DNA of 64,000 bases. It comes from Actinoplanes regularis (lineage in GTDB: Bacteria > Actinomycetota > Actinomycetes > Mycobacteriales > Micromonosporaceae). Shown piece after piece: positions 33,825 to 41,667 of this stretch. Below the pieces are notes generated by a model that worked only from the letters and a program-made list of their open reading frames with translations, did not search any database and was not told the DNA's origin. Numbering within the stretch: the stretch's first letter is position 1; every line of letters begins with the position of its first letter. The DNA is taken from contig NZ_FZNR01000002.1 of assembly GCF_900188005.1 (NCBI RefSeq), positions 248,001 through 312,000 of the forward strand, read 5' to 3'. Made by a program: the position numbers and the translations under genes.

Positions 33825-34756
33825 GTGCGGAGCAAGCAGCAGCTCACCGAGGACATCCGGCGGGAACGCCGGGCGGCACTCGTCGTCAACACCCGGTCGC
33901 GGCGTGGGCGGGAGTTCTATGAGGACGCCCGCCGGCGGCTGCTCACGGCCGGTTTCCAGCTGCTCGCGGACCATGCCCTGGAGCAGTCCGGGGAGCTGGA
34001 GCCGCTGCTCGCCGACGCACTGGACAAGGGGCCGGACCTGCTGATCGCGGGCGGCGGTGACGGGACGATCAGCACCGCCGGCCGGATGCTCGCGCACCGG
34101 GACGTGGCGCTGGGCCTGCTGCCGCTCGGGACCACGAACAACTTCGCCCGCACCGTACGCGTCGAACCGGATCTGGACGCCGCGCTCACCACCCTGATCG
34201 ACGGCAAGGTGATCGATGTGGACCTGGGGCTGGCCGGTGACACACCGTTCACCAACCACGTCGGCGTCGGCCTCTCCGCCGCGGTGATGACCAGCGCCCC
34301 GCCCCGGCTGAAACGGCTGGCCGGACGGCTGGCCTATCCGATCACCGCGCTCGGTCTGCTCGCCCGGCACCGCCCCCTCCGTGCCATGATCCGGGCCGAG
34401 GGCCACGAACTGGAATTCCACACCCATCAGCTGTACGTCGCGAACGGCGGTTTCCACGCCGGCCGCCCGATCACCGCGGACGCGCACGCCGACGACCGGC
34501 TGCTGGTGGCGCGTACCCCGTGGGTGGCCCGGCCCGGCGTGAGCTGCTGCGCGAGACAGCCCGCAACGCCACCACGGGTCACCGCCGCACGCTGCGTGAA
34601 CGCCCGTTCCTCGCGGTCCGCGAACTCTGGCTGGAGACCGACCGGCCGGCCCCGGTCGAGGTCGACGGCGAACCCCGCGGCACCACCCCGATGCGGATCG
34701 CCGTCGACGCCAACGCCCTGCGCGTGATGGCTCCGGCGGACAGCCCCGACCTCTGA
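33825..34756 (+). pseudogene. Diacylglycerol/lipid kinase gene with a frameshift
   Basis: Residues 1-225 from GTG 33825 are a normal DAGK-catalytic protein: ALVVNTRSRRG, LLIAGGGDGTIS (nucleotide-binding GGGDGT) and LGLLPLGTTNNFAR, then a C-terminal beta domain to DDRLLVA. The frame then runs into unnatural Arg/Ser/Cys-rich sequence, while a frame offset by -1 continues the family C-terminus (RRELLRETARNATT, LWLETDRPAPVEVDGEPRG, MRIAVDANALRVMAP) to TGA 34754-34756. A single missing base near 34515-34525 (within ACCCCGTGGGTGG) explains this. I see no slippery heptamer, so it is either a real disruption or a sequencing error. An intact version would be about 310 residues and phosphorylate a lipid at the membrane. 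The start is probably leaderless. Confidence 0.8.
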
Positions 34757-34901
34757 ACAGCGGGAGCCGCCGCATCCCCTCCGTCCAGGCAGCCGGGGAC
34801 CGGGCGCCAAAGCAGGCCGCGGGCCGAAACCCCGGCCGGAAGGAACGGGAGGACCGTCCGATCCGGATCACCGAGACCGGAGTCGATCGGCGGCGGTCGG
34901 G

Positions 34902-35050
34902 GAGTCCCCACCGCCGGAATGACCGCAGTCAGCCGGCGACGAGCGGAGAGTCCCCACAGCCGAAGCGACCACAGTCAGCCGGCGACAAGCGGAGAGTCCC
35001 CGCAGCCGAAGCAACCACAGTCAGTCAGTGACGGGCGGAGAGTCCTTGCG
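34902..35050. repeat. 46-bp tandem repeat running into the SelT-like gene
   Basis: GAGTCC recurs at 34902, 34948, 34994 and 35040, exactly 46 bp apart. The common unit reads GAGTCCCC, then roughly ACAGCCGAAGCGACCACAGT, then CAGCCGGCGAC and AGCGGA. The fourth copy overlaps the 3' end of the SelT-like gene (stop at 35021), so its last residues are repeat-derived. Confidence 0.85.
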
Positions 35051-35323
35051 GTCGGAGTGACCGAGGTCGCGGTCGGGGGCCACCCGGTCCCGGACCATGC
35101 GCTTGAGCTGCGGAAGGTCCGGAAAGCCGTCAGGTTTGCGGTTCCACAGGACCTCGTCGTCCAGGCGGACCTCGAAGACGCCGCCGATGCCCGGCACCAA
35201 CGCCACCTCGCCGAGATCCCGTGGGAACGTGGTGAGCAGTTCCTGCGCCAGCCACGCGGCCCGCAGCAGCCAGCGGCACTGTGTGCAGTATTCGATCTCG
35301 AGGCGAGGCGTCCGGTTCGTCAC
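35021..35323 (-). CDS. SelT/SelW/SelH-family (Rdx) protein
   Basis: 100 residues. The N-terminus RLEIEYCTQCRWLLRAAWLAQELL carries the CxxC redox motif (Cys13, Cys16; Cys in place of the selenocysteine of animal SelW), followed by VALVPGIGGVFEVRLDDEVLWNRKPDGFPD, the conserved Rdx core. Such proteins have a thioredoxin-like fold and an uncertain redox role. The C-terminal tail (about 88-100) extends past the domain and is encoded by the end of a 46-bp tandem repeat. GTG 35323 has no clear ribosome site; CATACT about 8 nt upstream may be a weak -10. Cytosolic. Confidence 0.9.
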   Translation of the reverse strand: MTNRTPRLEIEYCTQCRWLLRAAWLAQELLTTFPRDLGEVALVPGIGGVFEVRLDDEVLWNRKPDGFPDLPQLKRMVRDRVAPDRDLGHSDRKDSPPVTD

Positions 35324-35353
35324 AACGACCGAGTATGCCCGGCGCCCGGCAGC

Positions 35354-35602
35354 TCAGGCGCGGGCCGGACGAAACAGCCAGGACAGGACGGCGAACGCGG
35401 CCACACCGGCCACCAGCAACGACGTGAAGCCGGACCAGTCCGCCAGCCCGTAGGCCGCGCCGAGCGGGACAGCGAAGCCGACCGCCAGGACCGGGACGAA
35501 ACGCCAGTCCCGCTCACGGCCCCTGCCGCCCTGATCGCCGATCCGGAGGAACACCACGCCCGATACCGCCCAGACGCCAAGAACGAACACCAGCGCACCC
35601 AC
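35354..35602 (-). CDS. Small membrane protein (three predicted helices)
   Basis: 82 residues from GTG 35602, with GAGGA about 10 nt upstream. Three hydrophobic segments (about 2-22, 36-55, 59-78), joined by a basic loop (GDQGGRGRERDWR), predict a small integral membrane protein; RPARA ends it in the cytoplasm. No family recognised. The frame stays open upstream to 35932, but that part matches a different protein (DUF3800 start) through a linker with poor codon usage, so I separate them. It ends 30 nt before the SelT-like gene on the same strand and may share its transcript. Confidence 0.5.
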   Translation of the reverse strand: MGALVFVLGVWAVSGVVFLRIGDQGGRGRERDWRFVPVLAVGFAVPLGAAYGLADWSGFTSLLVAGVAAFAVLSWLFRPARA

Positions 35603-35753
35603 GGTCCGATCATCCTCGAATCCGCCGGCTTTCGGGATCCGACTTGCGCGCCACCACCCGCCGGAGGACAACCCGGCACGAACCGCGTTTGCGTCTTCAG
35701 TTGTCGCGACAAACCTGGTGTGCAGGAAACGACTCGTTTCCGACCCAGCCTTG

Positions 35754-35774
35754 GGCCCCGCCGCGAGCGGGGCC
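35754..35774 (-). terminator. GC-rich hairpin at the broken end of a DUF3800 remnant
   Basis: GGCCCCGC (35754-35761) pairs with GCGGGGCC (35767-35774) across a 5-nt loop. Just beyond it, at 35701-35712, is the perfect 12-bp palindrome TTGTCGCGACAA. Confidence 0.4.
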
Positions 35775-35779
35775 GTCGT

Positions 35780-35932
35780 GTGTTCAGGGCCCGGCCATGG
35801 AATGCGCTTGGCCGCCTTGACCACGACGGCGTCCAGCGCGGAGGCGATGGCCTTGACTCCCGGGCCGTCGCGGAGCATCGCCGCCACGCAGTACCAGTCG
35901 AGGCTGTACGACTCGTCGAGGTAGGCCAGCAA
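35780..35932 (-). pseudogene. Truncated 5' remnant of a DUF3800-domain gene
   Basis: About 51 codons resemble the N-terminus of actinobacterial DUF3800 proteins: LAYLDESYSLDWYCVAAML (the conserved Asp-Glu-Ser of a putative metal-dependent nuclease fold) and ALDAVVVKAAKRIP. Full proteins are about 200-250 residues. After PGPEH the sequence changes to a GC-hairpin and non-family residues, so the rest is gone. It probably marks an old deletion or insertion event. No transposase is adjacent. Confidence 0.5.
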
Positions 35933-35973
35933 CGGGGACTTCGTTTGCTGTCCGATAGGGATTCCTCAACGAC

Positions 35974-36008
35974 TCGAGGCCCCACCCCCGGTGGGGGTGG
36001 GGCCTCGA
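35974..36008. terminator. Strong terminator hairpin after the arginine decarboxylase gene
   Basis: 15-bp perfect stem TCGAGGCCCCACCCC (35974-35988) / GGGGTGGGGCCTCGA (35994-36008) with a 5-nt loop, 13 nt past the decarboxylase stop at 36022. On the plus strand it is followed by AAAAG. Confidence 0.8.
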
Positions 36009-36021
36009 AAAGACCAGTCGG

Positions 36022-36549
36022 TCAGTTCATCGCGGGAGCGGTGGTCGCCGTGACGCCCTTCCAGGCGATGGTCTCGTACGGGGCGAGGACCAGCACGCAG
36101 GTCGGCTCGCCGTCGCAGACGGCACCGTGGACCACGAAGTCCGGGCCGTCGAACTCGTCCTCGTGACCCTTGACCAGTTCCCGGAGGCTGGCCTTGATCT
36201 GCTCGGTGACGAACGCCTCGCTGGTGCCCTCGTGCTCGACGAACAGGCCACCCTGCCCGTCACGCCGCTGCACCCAGCCGATCCCGGCCCACGCCTCTTC
36301 GCCGATCTGGGTGGCGTGCTGCTCGGCGTAGACGCAGAACAGCCGGTCGCCCCACGCGCCGGTCGGAACGGGCGCCTTGCCGCTCGCGTCGACGCTGGTG
36401 CCGGGCGGGATGACGCTGGAGAGGCGGACCAGGTTGTAGAAACCGCATTCCATCGCCACCAACGCGTCATGGAACGCGGCCAGCGAGGTCGTGCCCTTGC
36501 CGATGGCGCGAACGACGGGAATCTGGTCGTAGACGACGGAGTCAGTCAT
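36022..36549 (-). CDS. Pyruvoyl-dependent arginine decarboxylase
   Basis: 175 residues from ATG 36549, with AGGAG 5 nt upstream. The PvlArgDC family is recognised by FYNLVRLSSVIPPGT: the Ser44-Ser45 pair is the self-cleavage site that creates the pyruvoyl group on the beta-chain N-terminus. GAWGDRLFCVYAEQ, EEAWAGIGWVQ and the C-terminal half complete the fold; length fits archaeal and bacterial members (160-195). It makes agmatine from arginine, the first step of one polyamine route. No agmatinase or agmatine deiminase gene is in the window. It lies 104 nt downstream of the MarR gene on the same strand, with its own likely promoter. Strong terminator downstream. Cytosolic. Confidence 0.9.
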   Translation of the reverse strand: MTDSVVYDQIPVVRAIGKGTTSLAAFHDALVAMECGFYNLVRLSSVIPPGTSVDASGKAPVPTGAWGDRLFCVYAEQHATQIGEEAWAGIGWVQRRDGQGGLFVEHEGTSEAFVTEQIKASLRELVKGHEDEFDGPDFVVHGAVCDGEPTCVLVLAPYETIAWKGVTATTAPAMN

Positions 36550-36653
36550 GGGTCTCCTAGGAGGCGGCGGGAGGAAGGAACTCACCAAGTGTGCGGAGTT
36601 CTCCACCCAGCGCCGATCCTCCGGAGAGGCCGGAGAAAATGACCGACAGTTAC

Positions 36654-37088
36654 CTAAAGTAACGGCTCCCGCTGGTTCGAGACCCGGGTCACGTGCTCCA
36701 GCCAGCGTTGGATCACCGCCACCTCGGCGTCGTCGAAGCCGGCGGTGAGCTGCACGTTCAGGTCGTCGACCAGGTCCCGGGCACGACCGACGGCGGCGTG
36801 CCCGCGCGGGGTCAGGGCGAGCCGCGCGGCCCGGGCGTCGGCCGGGTCCGGGGAGCGGGTCACGCAGCCGCCCCGTTCCAGGCGGGCGACCAGGCCGCTC
36901 ATCCCGGAGGGCGACGCGCCGAGGGCGGCGGTCACGTCTCCGATCAGCGCGTTCTCGTGACCGGCGAGGTAGAAGAGCACGCCGGCACCGGCCGCGCCGA
37001 TCCCGGTGTCCCCGGAACGGGCGTCGATCCAGCGCCGGACCGCGCGGTCGGCGTTGAAGAGCAGAAAGATCAGGCGAGGCAGGCGCAC
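36654..37088 (-). CDS. MarR-family transcriptional regulator
   Basis: 144 residues. A winged helix-turn-helix is clear: ALIGDVTAALGASPSGMSGLVARLERGGCVTRSPDPADARAA (shown in parts: helix GASPSGMSGLVARL about 57-70, wing RSPDPADARAARLAL). The N- and C-terminal helices form the dimer interface. GTG 37088 begins 4 nt after the stop of the upstream hydrolase gene, so the two are co-transcribed and probably translationally coupled. The operon's start carries a perfect 20-bp palindrome overlapping the -10 and start codon, the expected site for autorepression by this protein. A hydrolase substrate or product may be the inducer; this is inference. Confidence 0.9.
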   Translation of the reverse strand: MRLPRLIFLLFNADRAVRRWIDARSGDTGIGAAGAGVLFYLAGHENALIGDVTAALGASPSGMSGLVARLERGGCVTRSPDPADARAARLALTPRGHAAVGRARDLVDDLNVQLTAGFDDAEVAVIQRWLEHVTRVSNQREPLL

Positions 37089-37092
37089 GCGG

Positions 37093-37965
37093 TCATCTTG
37101 TCGCCTTCGCCGCGTGGGCGTGCAACCAGGCCAGCAGTTCCGGCCAGACGGCGTCCCGCATCGAGCGGCGCAGCAGGCCGTGGTGCCCGATCGCCGGCAC
37201 GCCCGCGCCGGCCGGTGTGTACGTCCGTCGCTCCACTTCGGCCCCGGTCAGGTGCCGGGTGAGCGCGTCCATCTGCGGCGGGGTGGACCACGGATCGTCG
37301 GAGGTGCCGACGGCCAGGACCGGTCCCGTCACGGCGGCGCTCCGCTCCCGGGCCCGCATCGACGGGTCGTCGAAGAAGTAGTTCTCGAGCCGGGCCCAGG
37401 CACCCCACTGCTTCATCGCGGCGGCCGGCAGGTCCTCACCGAGCCCCATCTTGCTGGCCGGGACGTATCCGAGGAGGCGGCCGAAGGCCGGGCCGAGCAC
37501 GTGCAGCAGCAGCCGCACGCGGGCCCGCTCCAGGCGGCTGGGGATGGTGCGCAGGTTCGCCAGGTGGGAGGCGACGATCACCGACGCGGCCAGGCCGGTG
37601 CCGGCGGCGCCGAGGGCGATGACGTGCCCGCCCAGGCTGTGCCCGAGGGCGAGCCGCGGCAGGCCGGGGAACCGCTCGGCGGTCCACGCCGCGACGGCCG
37701 GCGCGTCGGCGCTGATCCAGTCACGCATGCCCAGGTCACGGTGGTCGCGTGGGGCACCGGACAGGCCGGTGCCTCGATAGTCGTAGGTGACCGTGGCGAT
37801 CCCGTTCCCGGCGAGGTATTCCGCGAACGAGGCGTAGAAGCCCTGCGGGGTCGCGGTCGCCGAGTGCACGACCAGGACGGCTTCGGGGGACGCGGGCGAG
37901 AAGATGGTGGCCGTGATCGCACCCCCGGTCGCGACCGGGATCCGTACCGTCTCGTTAGTTCGCAT
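37093..37965 (-). CDS. Alpha/beta-hydrolase of the COG4757-like group
   Basis: 290 residues. All triad elements are present: nucleophile Ser in LALGHSLGGH (about 108), Asp in AVGTSDDPWS (about 220) and His in AIGHHGLLR (about 257). TYDYRGTGLSG precedes the nucleophile strand. The long lid (about 135-200) is helical. Predicted cytosolic hydrolase with unknown ester or amide substrate. ATG 37965 lies in the centre of a 20-bp palindrome and 7 nt after TATCTT, so the mRNA is probably leaderless and controlled by the MarR protein encoded immediately downstream. It is divergent from the EEP-domain gene, with only 23 bp between starts. Confidence 0.9.
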   Translation of the reverse strand: MRTNETVRIPVATGGAITATIFSPASPEAVLVVHSATATPQGFYASFAEYLAGNGIATVTYDYRGTGLSGAPRDHRDLGMRDWISADAPAVAAWTAERFPGLPRLALGHSLGGHVIALGAAGTGLAASVIVASHLANLRTIPSRLERARVRLLLHVLGPAFGRLLGYVPASKMGLGEDLPAAAMKQWGAWARLENYFFDDPSMRARERSAAVTGPVLAVGTSDDPWSTPPQMDALTRHLTGAEVERRTYTPAGAGVPAIGHHGLLRRSMRDAVWPELLAWLHAHAAKATR

Positions 37966-37974
37966 GCGAACTAA
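37955..37974. promoter_or_regulatory. 20-bp perfect palindrome over a start codon: likely MarR operator
   Basis: TTAGTTCGCATGCGAACTAA is its own reverse complement. Its centre is the ATG of the hydrolase gene (37963-37965), and its outer end overlaps the minus-strand -10 box TATCTT (37973-37978). The plus-strand TAAGAT (37972-37977), 11 nt before the divergent ATG 37989, shares the same bases, so one bound repressor could block both directions. Confidence 0.75.
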
Positions 37975-37988
37975 GATAACATCTCCCG

Positions 37989-38906
37989 ATGCCGGTCCTG
38001 ATCGTCGCTTTCCTGGCCGCCGCCGTCCTGGTCCTCCACCGGCTGATCCCGAACGCGATCGGCAACCTGGGCAGCCTCGTCGAGGCGTTCCTGCCGTGGC
38101 TGGGTCTGGCCGTCCCGGCGCTGCTCGCCCTCGCGGCGCTGCGGCGCTCGCTGATCGGCGTCGCGGCCGTCCTGCTGCCGCTCACCGCCTGGCTGGCGCT
38201 CTTCGGCGGTCACCTGCTCCCCCGTGACACCCCGGCGCCGGACCTGATCGCGGTGCAGCACAACGTCAGCGACGAGAACCCGGATCCGGCCGCGACCGCC
38301 CGCGCGCTGCTCGAGGCGCACCCGGACCTGGTCGCGCTGGAGGAGGTGCTACCCGCGGCGGAGCCGGCCTACGCCGCCGTGCTCGACGCGGAGTTGCCCT
38401 TCCACACCATGTGGGGCACCGTCGCGCTCTGGTCCCGATTCCCGCTCGCCGAGGCCGCGCCGGTCGACATCCGGCCGCACGACCTGGGCACGGACTGGAA
38501 TCGCGGGCTGCGGGCCGTCGCCCGCACCCCGTCCGGGGACCTCGCGGTCTACGTCGCCCACCTACCGTCCGTACGGGTCGGCGCCGCCGGACTCACGTCC
38601 GACCGGCGTGACGAGAGCGCCCGCAGACTCGGCGCGCTGGTGGCGGCGGACCCGGTCGCACGGCTGCTCGTCCTCGGCGACCTGAACACCACTGTGGACG
38701 ATCGGGGCCTGCTCCCGATCAGCCGCGGCCTGACCGCCCCACCGGCCGACTTCGCCCTCACCTGGCCCGCGTCGGCGCCCGTGGCCCGCATCGATCAGGT
38801 GCTGGCCCGCTCGATGACGGTGACCCGGCTGCGGGCCCTGCCCCGGACGGCGAGCGACCATCGGCCGCTCGCCGCCGAGGTACGGTTCGCTACGCCCAGC
38901 CGGTGA
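37989..38906 (+). CDS. Membrane-anchored endonuclease/exonuclease/phosphatase (EEP) protein
   Basis: 305 residues. Three hydrophobic segments in the first 78 residues predict a membrane anchor. The EEP domain (about 85-303) follows, with QHNV (Asn), LVALEEVLP (metal-binding Glu, about 117), VAHLPSVR, GDLNTT (Asp and Asn, about 236) and SDHRPLAAE (catalytic Asp-His, about 291). Such actinobacterial proteins are annotated as EEP-family phosphodiesterases acting outside or at the membrane; the substrate (nucleic acid, phospholipid or sugar phosphate) is unknown. The start ATG 37989 is close to TAAGAT with almost no leader. Its 3' end overlaps the convergent GH2 gene by 17 bp. Confidence 0.88.
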   Translation: MPVLIVAFLAAAVLVLHRLIPNAIGNLGSLVEAFLPWLGLAVPALLALAALRRSLIGVAAVLLPLTAWLALFGGHLLPRDTPAPDLIAVQHNVSDENPDPAATARALLEAHPDLVALEEVLPAAEPAYAAVLDAELPFHTMWGTVALWSRFPLAEAAPVDIRPHDLGTDWNRGLRAVARTPSGDLAVYVAHLPSVRVGAAGLTSDRRDESARRLGALVAADPVARLLVLGDLNTTVDDRGLLPISRGLTAPPADFALTWPASAPVARIDQVLARSMTVTRLRALPRTASDHRPLAAEVRFATPSR

Positions 38907-41655
38907 CCACATTCCAGCTGGAGTCGGCGGAGAGCTGCTGCGGCCGGTTCCGATCGGCGCCGGTGCCGGCCGAGATCCACGCCTGCGCGTCGAAGTGCCG
39001 CAGGTAGCTGCCCGGGAAGTTGATCGACTCGAAGGTCACGCCGGGGCCACCGAGCCCGGGGCGGGCGCAGAAGGTGGCGTCCGAGGCGAACAGTGCCGAG
39101 CCGTCGTTGCCCGCCAGCCGGATCCGGCTGTCGGCGTGCCGCAGGTACTGACCCGGGTAGTTGACCGATTCGAACGAGTAGCAGGACGAGTCGGCCAGAC
39201 CGTGCCGCAGGGTGAAGCTGGCGTCCTGTTTGAGCAGGGCGCTGCTGCCCGCGTCGACGTGCTCGGTCCAGCCCAGGCTGCTCGCGTGCCGCAGGTAGCG
39301 GTCGGTGTAACCCCAGGTGGTGACCTGCAGGGAGCGCCGCACGTCGAACGGCAGCAGCACCGAGCTACGCCACTGCGCCGGGTTGGCGACGTTCCACGTG
39401 GCGTCGGCGGCGAACAGCGCCGAGCCGTCGTTCGCGGCGAGGTACACCAGCTCCGACTGGTGCCGCAGGAACGAGCCGGGATAGTTGTACGACTCGAACG
39501 AGATTCCCCCGGCTGCCAGCCCGGTACGCGAGCACCAGGTGGCGTCGGCCCGGAACGTACCGCCGGTGTCCGCGTCGATCCGCACCCGCCCGGAGGCGTG
39601 GCGCAGGAACTTCCCGGGGTTGTTCACCGACTCGAACGAGTAGCAGCGCGGGTCGGCGAGGCCGGCCACGGTACGGAACGACGCGTCCTGCCGCGCGGTG
39701 TCCCCGGAGATCACGTCGGTGCGCGCGAGCGAGTCCGAGTGCCGCAGGTACCGGTTGGTGTAGCCGGTCGTGGTCACCTGGAACGACCGGGTGTGCCCGA
39801 GGGTGAGCGGGACCGCCGCGTTCTGGTTCTTCGACGCGTTGATCAGGTTGGTCAGCGCGGTCCGCACCTGGTTGGTGTCCACCTTCTGGACCTGCCGGTC
39901 GTACGTGTAGAGGCCGTTGTACTCGCCCTCCACGTCGGTGATCTCGGTGTAGACGGACCCGGAGAGGCCCTTCGAGGTCATCAGCCGCTCGGAGTCCCGG
40001 ATCATCCCGGTGAACCGGTCGTTGAGGTGCGCGTTCGAGGCCATCTGCTCGTACGCGAAGTACTGCCCGTTGGGGCTGTACTCGTGACCCGGCGTGCGCA
40101 GCCCGAGCCCGCCGAACTCGCCCAGGATCGACACCCGGGTCGACGACGGCACGGGCGCGTCCGGCCCGGTGTACATGTGCCAGTCGATGATGTCGCCGGT
40201 GCCCGGGTCACCCTTGGAGTTGCAGCAGTTGAAGCCGCTGTGCGGGTTCATCAGCCTGGTCGGGTCGTACGCCTCGAGGTCCCGGGTGACCCGCTGGGTG
40301 TCGGCCAGGTTCCACTCGCCCCAGCCCTCGTTGAACGGCACGTACGTGATCACCGCCGGGCTGAACCGGTGCTCGTCGATGATCTCGCGAGCCTCCTTCT
40401 CGAACTCGGCGATCTGCGCGGCCGTCTTGGTGGCGTCCCCGCCGGACGGGATGTCCTGCCAGACCAGCAGCCCGAGCCGGTCCGCCCAGTAGTACCAGCG
40501 GGCGGGCTCCACCTTGATGTGCTTGCGGACCATGTTGAAGCCCAGGTCCTTGTGCTTCTGGATGTCCGAGGCGAGCGCCGCGTCGGTGGGCGCCGTGTAC
40601 AGGCCGTCCGGCCAGAAGCCCTGGTCGAGGGTGCCGGCCTGGAAGACGAACTCGCCGTTCAGGGTGGGCCGCAGCACGCCGTTGACCAGCTTCGTGCCGA
40701 CCTCGCGCATGCCGAAGTAGTTGACCACCTGGTCGACGGTCGCCCCGCTCGCGTCCCGCAGCGAGACCCGCAGGTTGTAGAGGTAGGGGTCGTCGGGTGA
40801 CCAGAGCCGGGCGTTCGGCACCGGGACGGTGAACTCGGTGGCGGCGCCGGTGGTGCTGCCGACCACCGTGCTTCCGGAGAGCGCCTCCGCGACGATGCTC
40901 GAGGCGGTTCCCCGGGTGAAGACCTTCACCCGGACCGTCCTGGCCGCGATGTTCGGATAGATGTCGACCGAGTAGATCGACGTCGTGGCGGTCGGCTCCA
41001 GCCACACCGTCTGCCAGATGCCCGAGGTGGGCGTGTAGAAGATGCCGCTGGGGTTGTTCGTCTGCTTGCCGACCGGCTGCTCCTCGCCACGCCCGTCGGT
41101 CGGGTCGTACACCCGCACGACGATCTCGTTGTTCCCGCTGATCAGCTGCGGGGTGATGTCGACTTCGAAGCGGTCGTAGCCGCCCTTGTGCGTGGTCACC
41201 TGGGTGCCGTTGACCCAGACCGTGGCCTCGTAGTCGACCGCGCCGAAGTGCAACTGCACCCGGCGGCCGCTCCACGCCGCGGGGACGGTGAACGTGCGGC
41301 GGTAGAACATCAGGTCACGGCTGTCGTTGCGCATGATCCCGGAGAGCGCGGACTCGACCGGGTACGGCACCAGGATCCGTTCCGGCAGCGTCTGCCCGAT
41401 CGGCGGGGCGGCGTTGCGGTCGACCGTGTCCGGGTTCAGGAACTGCCATTCGCCGTTGAGCGACTGCCAGTCCGGCCGGGTCATCTGCGGGCGGGGGTAC
41501 TCGGGAAGCGGGTTGGTGGTGGAGACCTGGCTGGTCCAGGGAGTGGTGAGCGGCGGGGTCTTGGGGGTGACGGCCGCGGCCGGTGAGCTGGTGGCGACGA
41601 TGCCACCGGCTGCCAGCGCTAGTGCGGCCACCGCTCGGAGGACGAGGGCGCGCAT
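38890..41655 (-). CDS. Secreted GH2 glycoside hydrolase with two AbfB (CBM42) modules
   Basis: 921 residues. A signal peptide ends near ATSSPAAA (residue 28). GH2 sugar-binding (about 60-200), Ig-like (about 205-310) and TIM-barrel domains (about 315-610) follow, with acid/base Glu in PFNEGWGEW (about 440) and nucleophile Glu in ILGEFGG (about 512). Two AbfB modules come last (about 625-755 and 775-918), each with repeated GYTxRYLRH, SFESVNxPGxxLRH and ATW/ATF motifs that bind arabinofuranose-type side chains. It probably cleaves furanosides or galactosides outside the cell. It is the last gene of an ABC-importer operon, 12 nt after the permease stop and with AAGGAG before ATG 41655. Confidence 0.92.
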   Translation of the reverse strand: MRALVLRAVAALALAAGGIVATSSPAAAVTPKTPPLTTPWTSQVSTTNPLPEYPRPQMTRPDWQSLNGEWQFLNPDTVDRNAAPPIGQTLPERILVPYPVESALSGIMRNDSRDLMFYRRTFTVPAAWSGRRVQLHFGAVDYEATVWVNGTQVTTHKGGYDRFEVDITPQLISGNNEIVVRVYDPTDGRGEEQPVGKQTNNPSGIFYTPTSGIWQTVWLEPTATTSIYSVDIYPNIAARTVRVKVFTRGTASSIVAEALSGSTVVGSTTGAATEFTVPVPNARLWSPDDPYLYNLRVSLRDASGATVDQVVNYFGMREVGTKLVNGVLRPTLNGEFVFQAGTLDQGFWPDGLYTAPTDAALASDIQKHKDLGFNMVRKHIKVEPARWYYWADRLGLLVWQDIPSGGDATKTAAQIAEFEKEAREIIDEHRFSPAVITYVPFNEGWGEWNLADTQRVTRDLEAYDPTRLMNPHSGFNCCNSKGDPGTGDIIDWHMYTGPDAPVPSSTRVSILGEFGGLGLRTPGHEYSPNGQYFAYEQMASNAHLNDRFTGMIRDSERLMTSKGLSGSVYTEITDVEGEYNGLYTYDRQVQKVDTNQVRTALTNLINASKNQNAAVPLTLGHTRSFQVTTTGYTNRYLRHSDSLARTDVISGDTARQDASFRTVAGLADPRCYSFESVNNPGKFLRHASGRVRIDADTGGTFRADATWCSRTGLAAGGISFESYNYPGSFLRHQSELVYLAANDGSALFAADATWNVANPAQWRSSVLLPFDVRRSLQVTTWGYTDRYLRHASSLGWTEHVDAGSSALLKQDASFTLRHGLADSSCYSFESVNYPGQYLRHADSRIRLAGNDGSALFASDATFCARPGLGGPGVTFESINFPGSYLRHFDAQAWISAGTGADRNRPQQLSADSSWNVVTGWA

Positions 41656-41667
41656 GCTGCTTGCTCC

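Noticed and set aside
33440..33922. Plus-strand frame with SAEAAP repeats
   Set aside because: Low-complexity product of the minisatellite with no start signal, and it overlaps the kinase start in another frame.
33411..34871. 486-codon minus-strand frame with PPRLEQ repeats
   Set aside because: It is the complement of the lipid-kinase gene and the 18-bp minisatellite; every frame is open through an 18-bp array.
35354..35932. One 192-residue protein from the continuous open frame
   Set aside because: The first 51 residues match a different family (DUF3800) from the membrane helices at the end, and the linker has poor codon usage and contains a hairpin.
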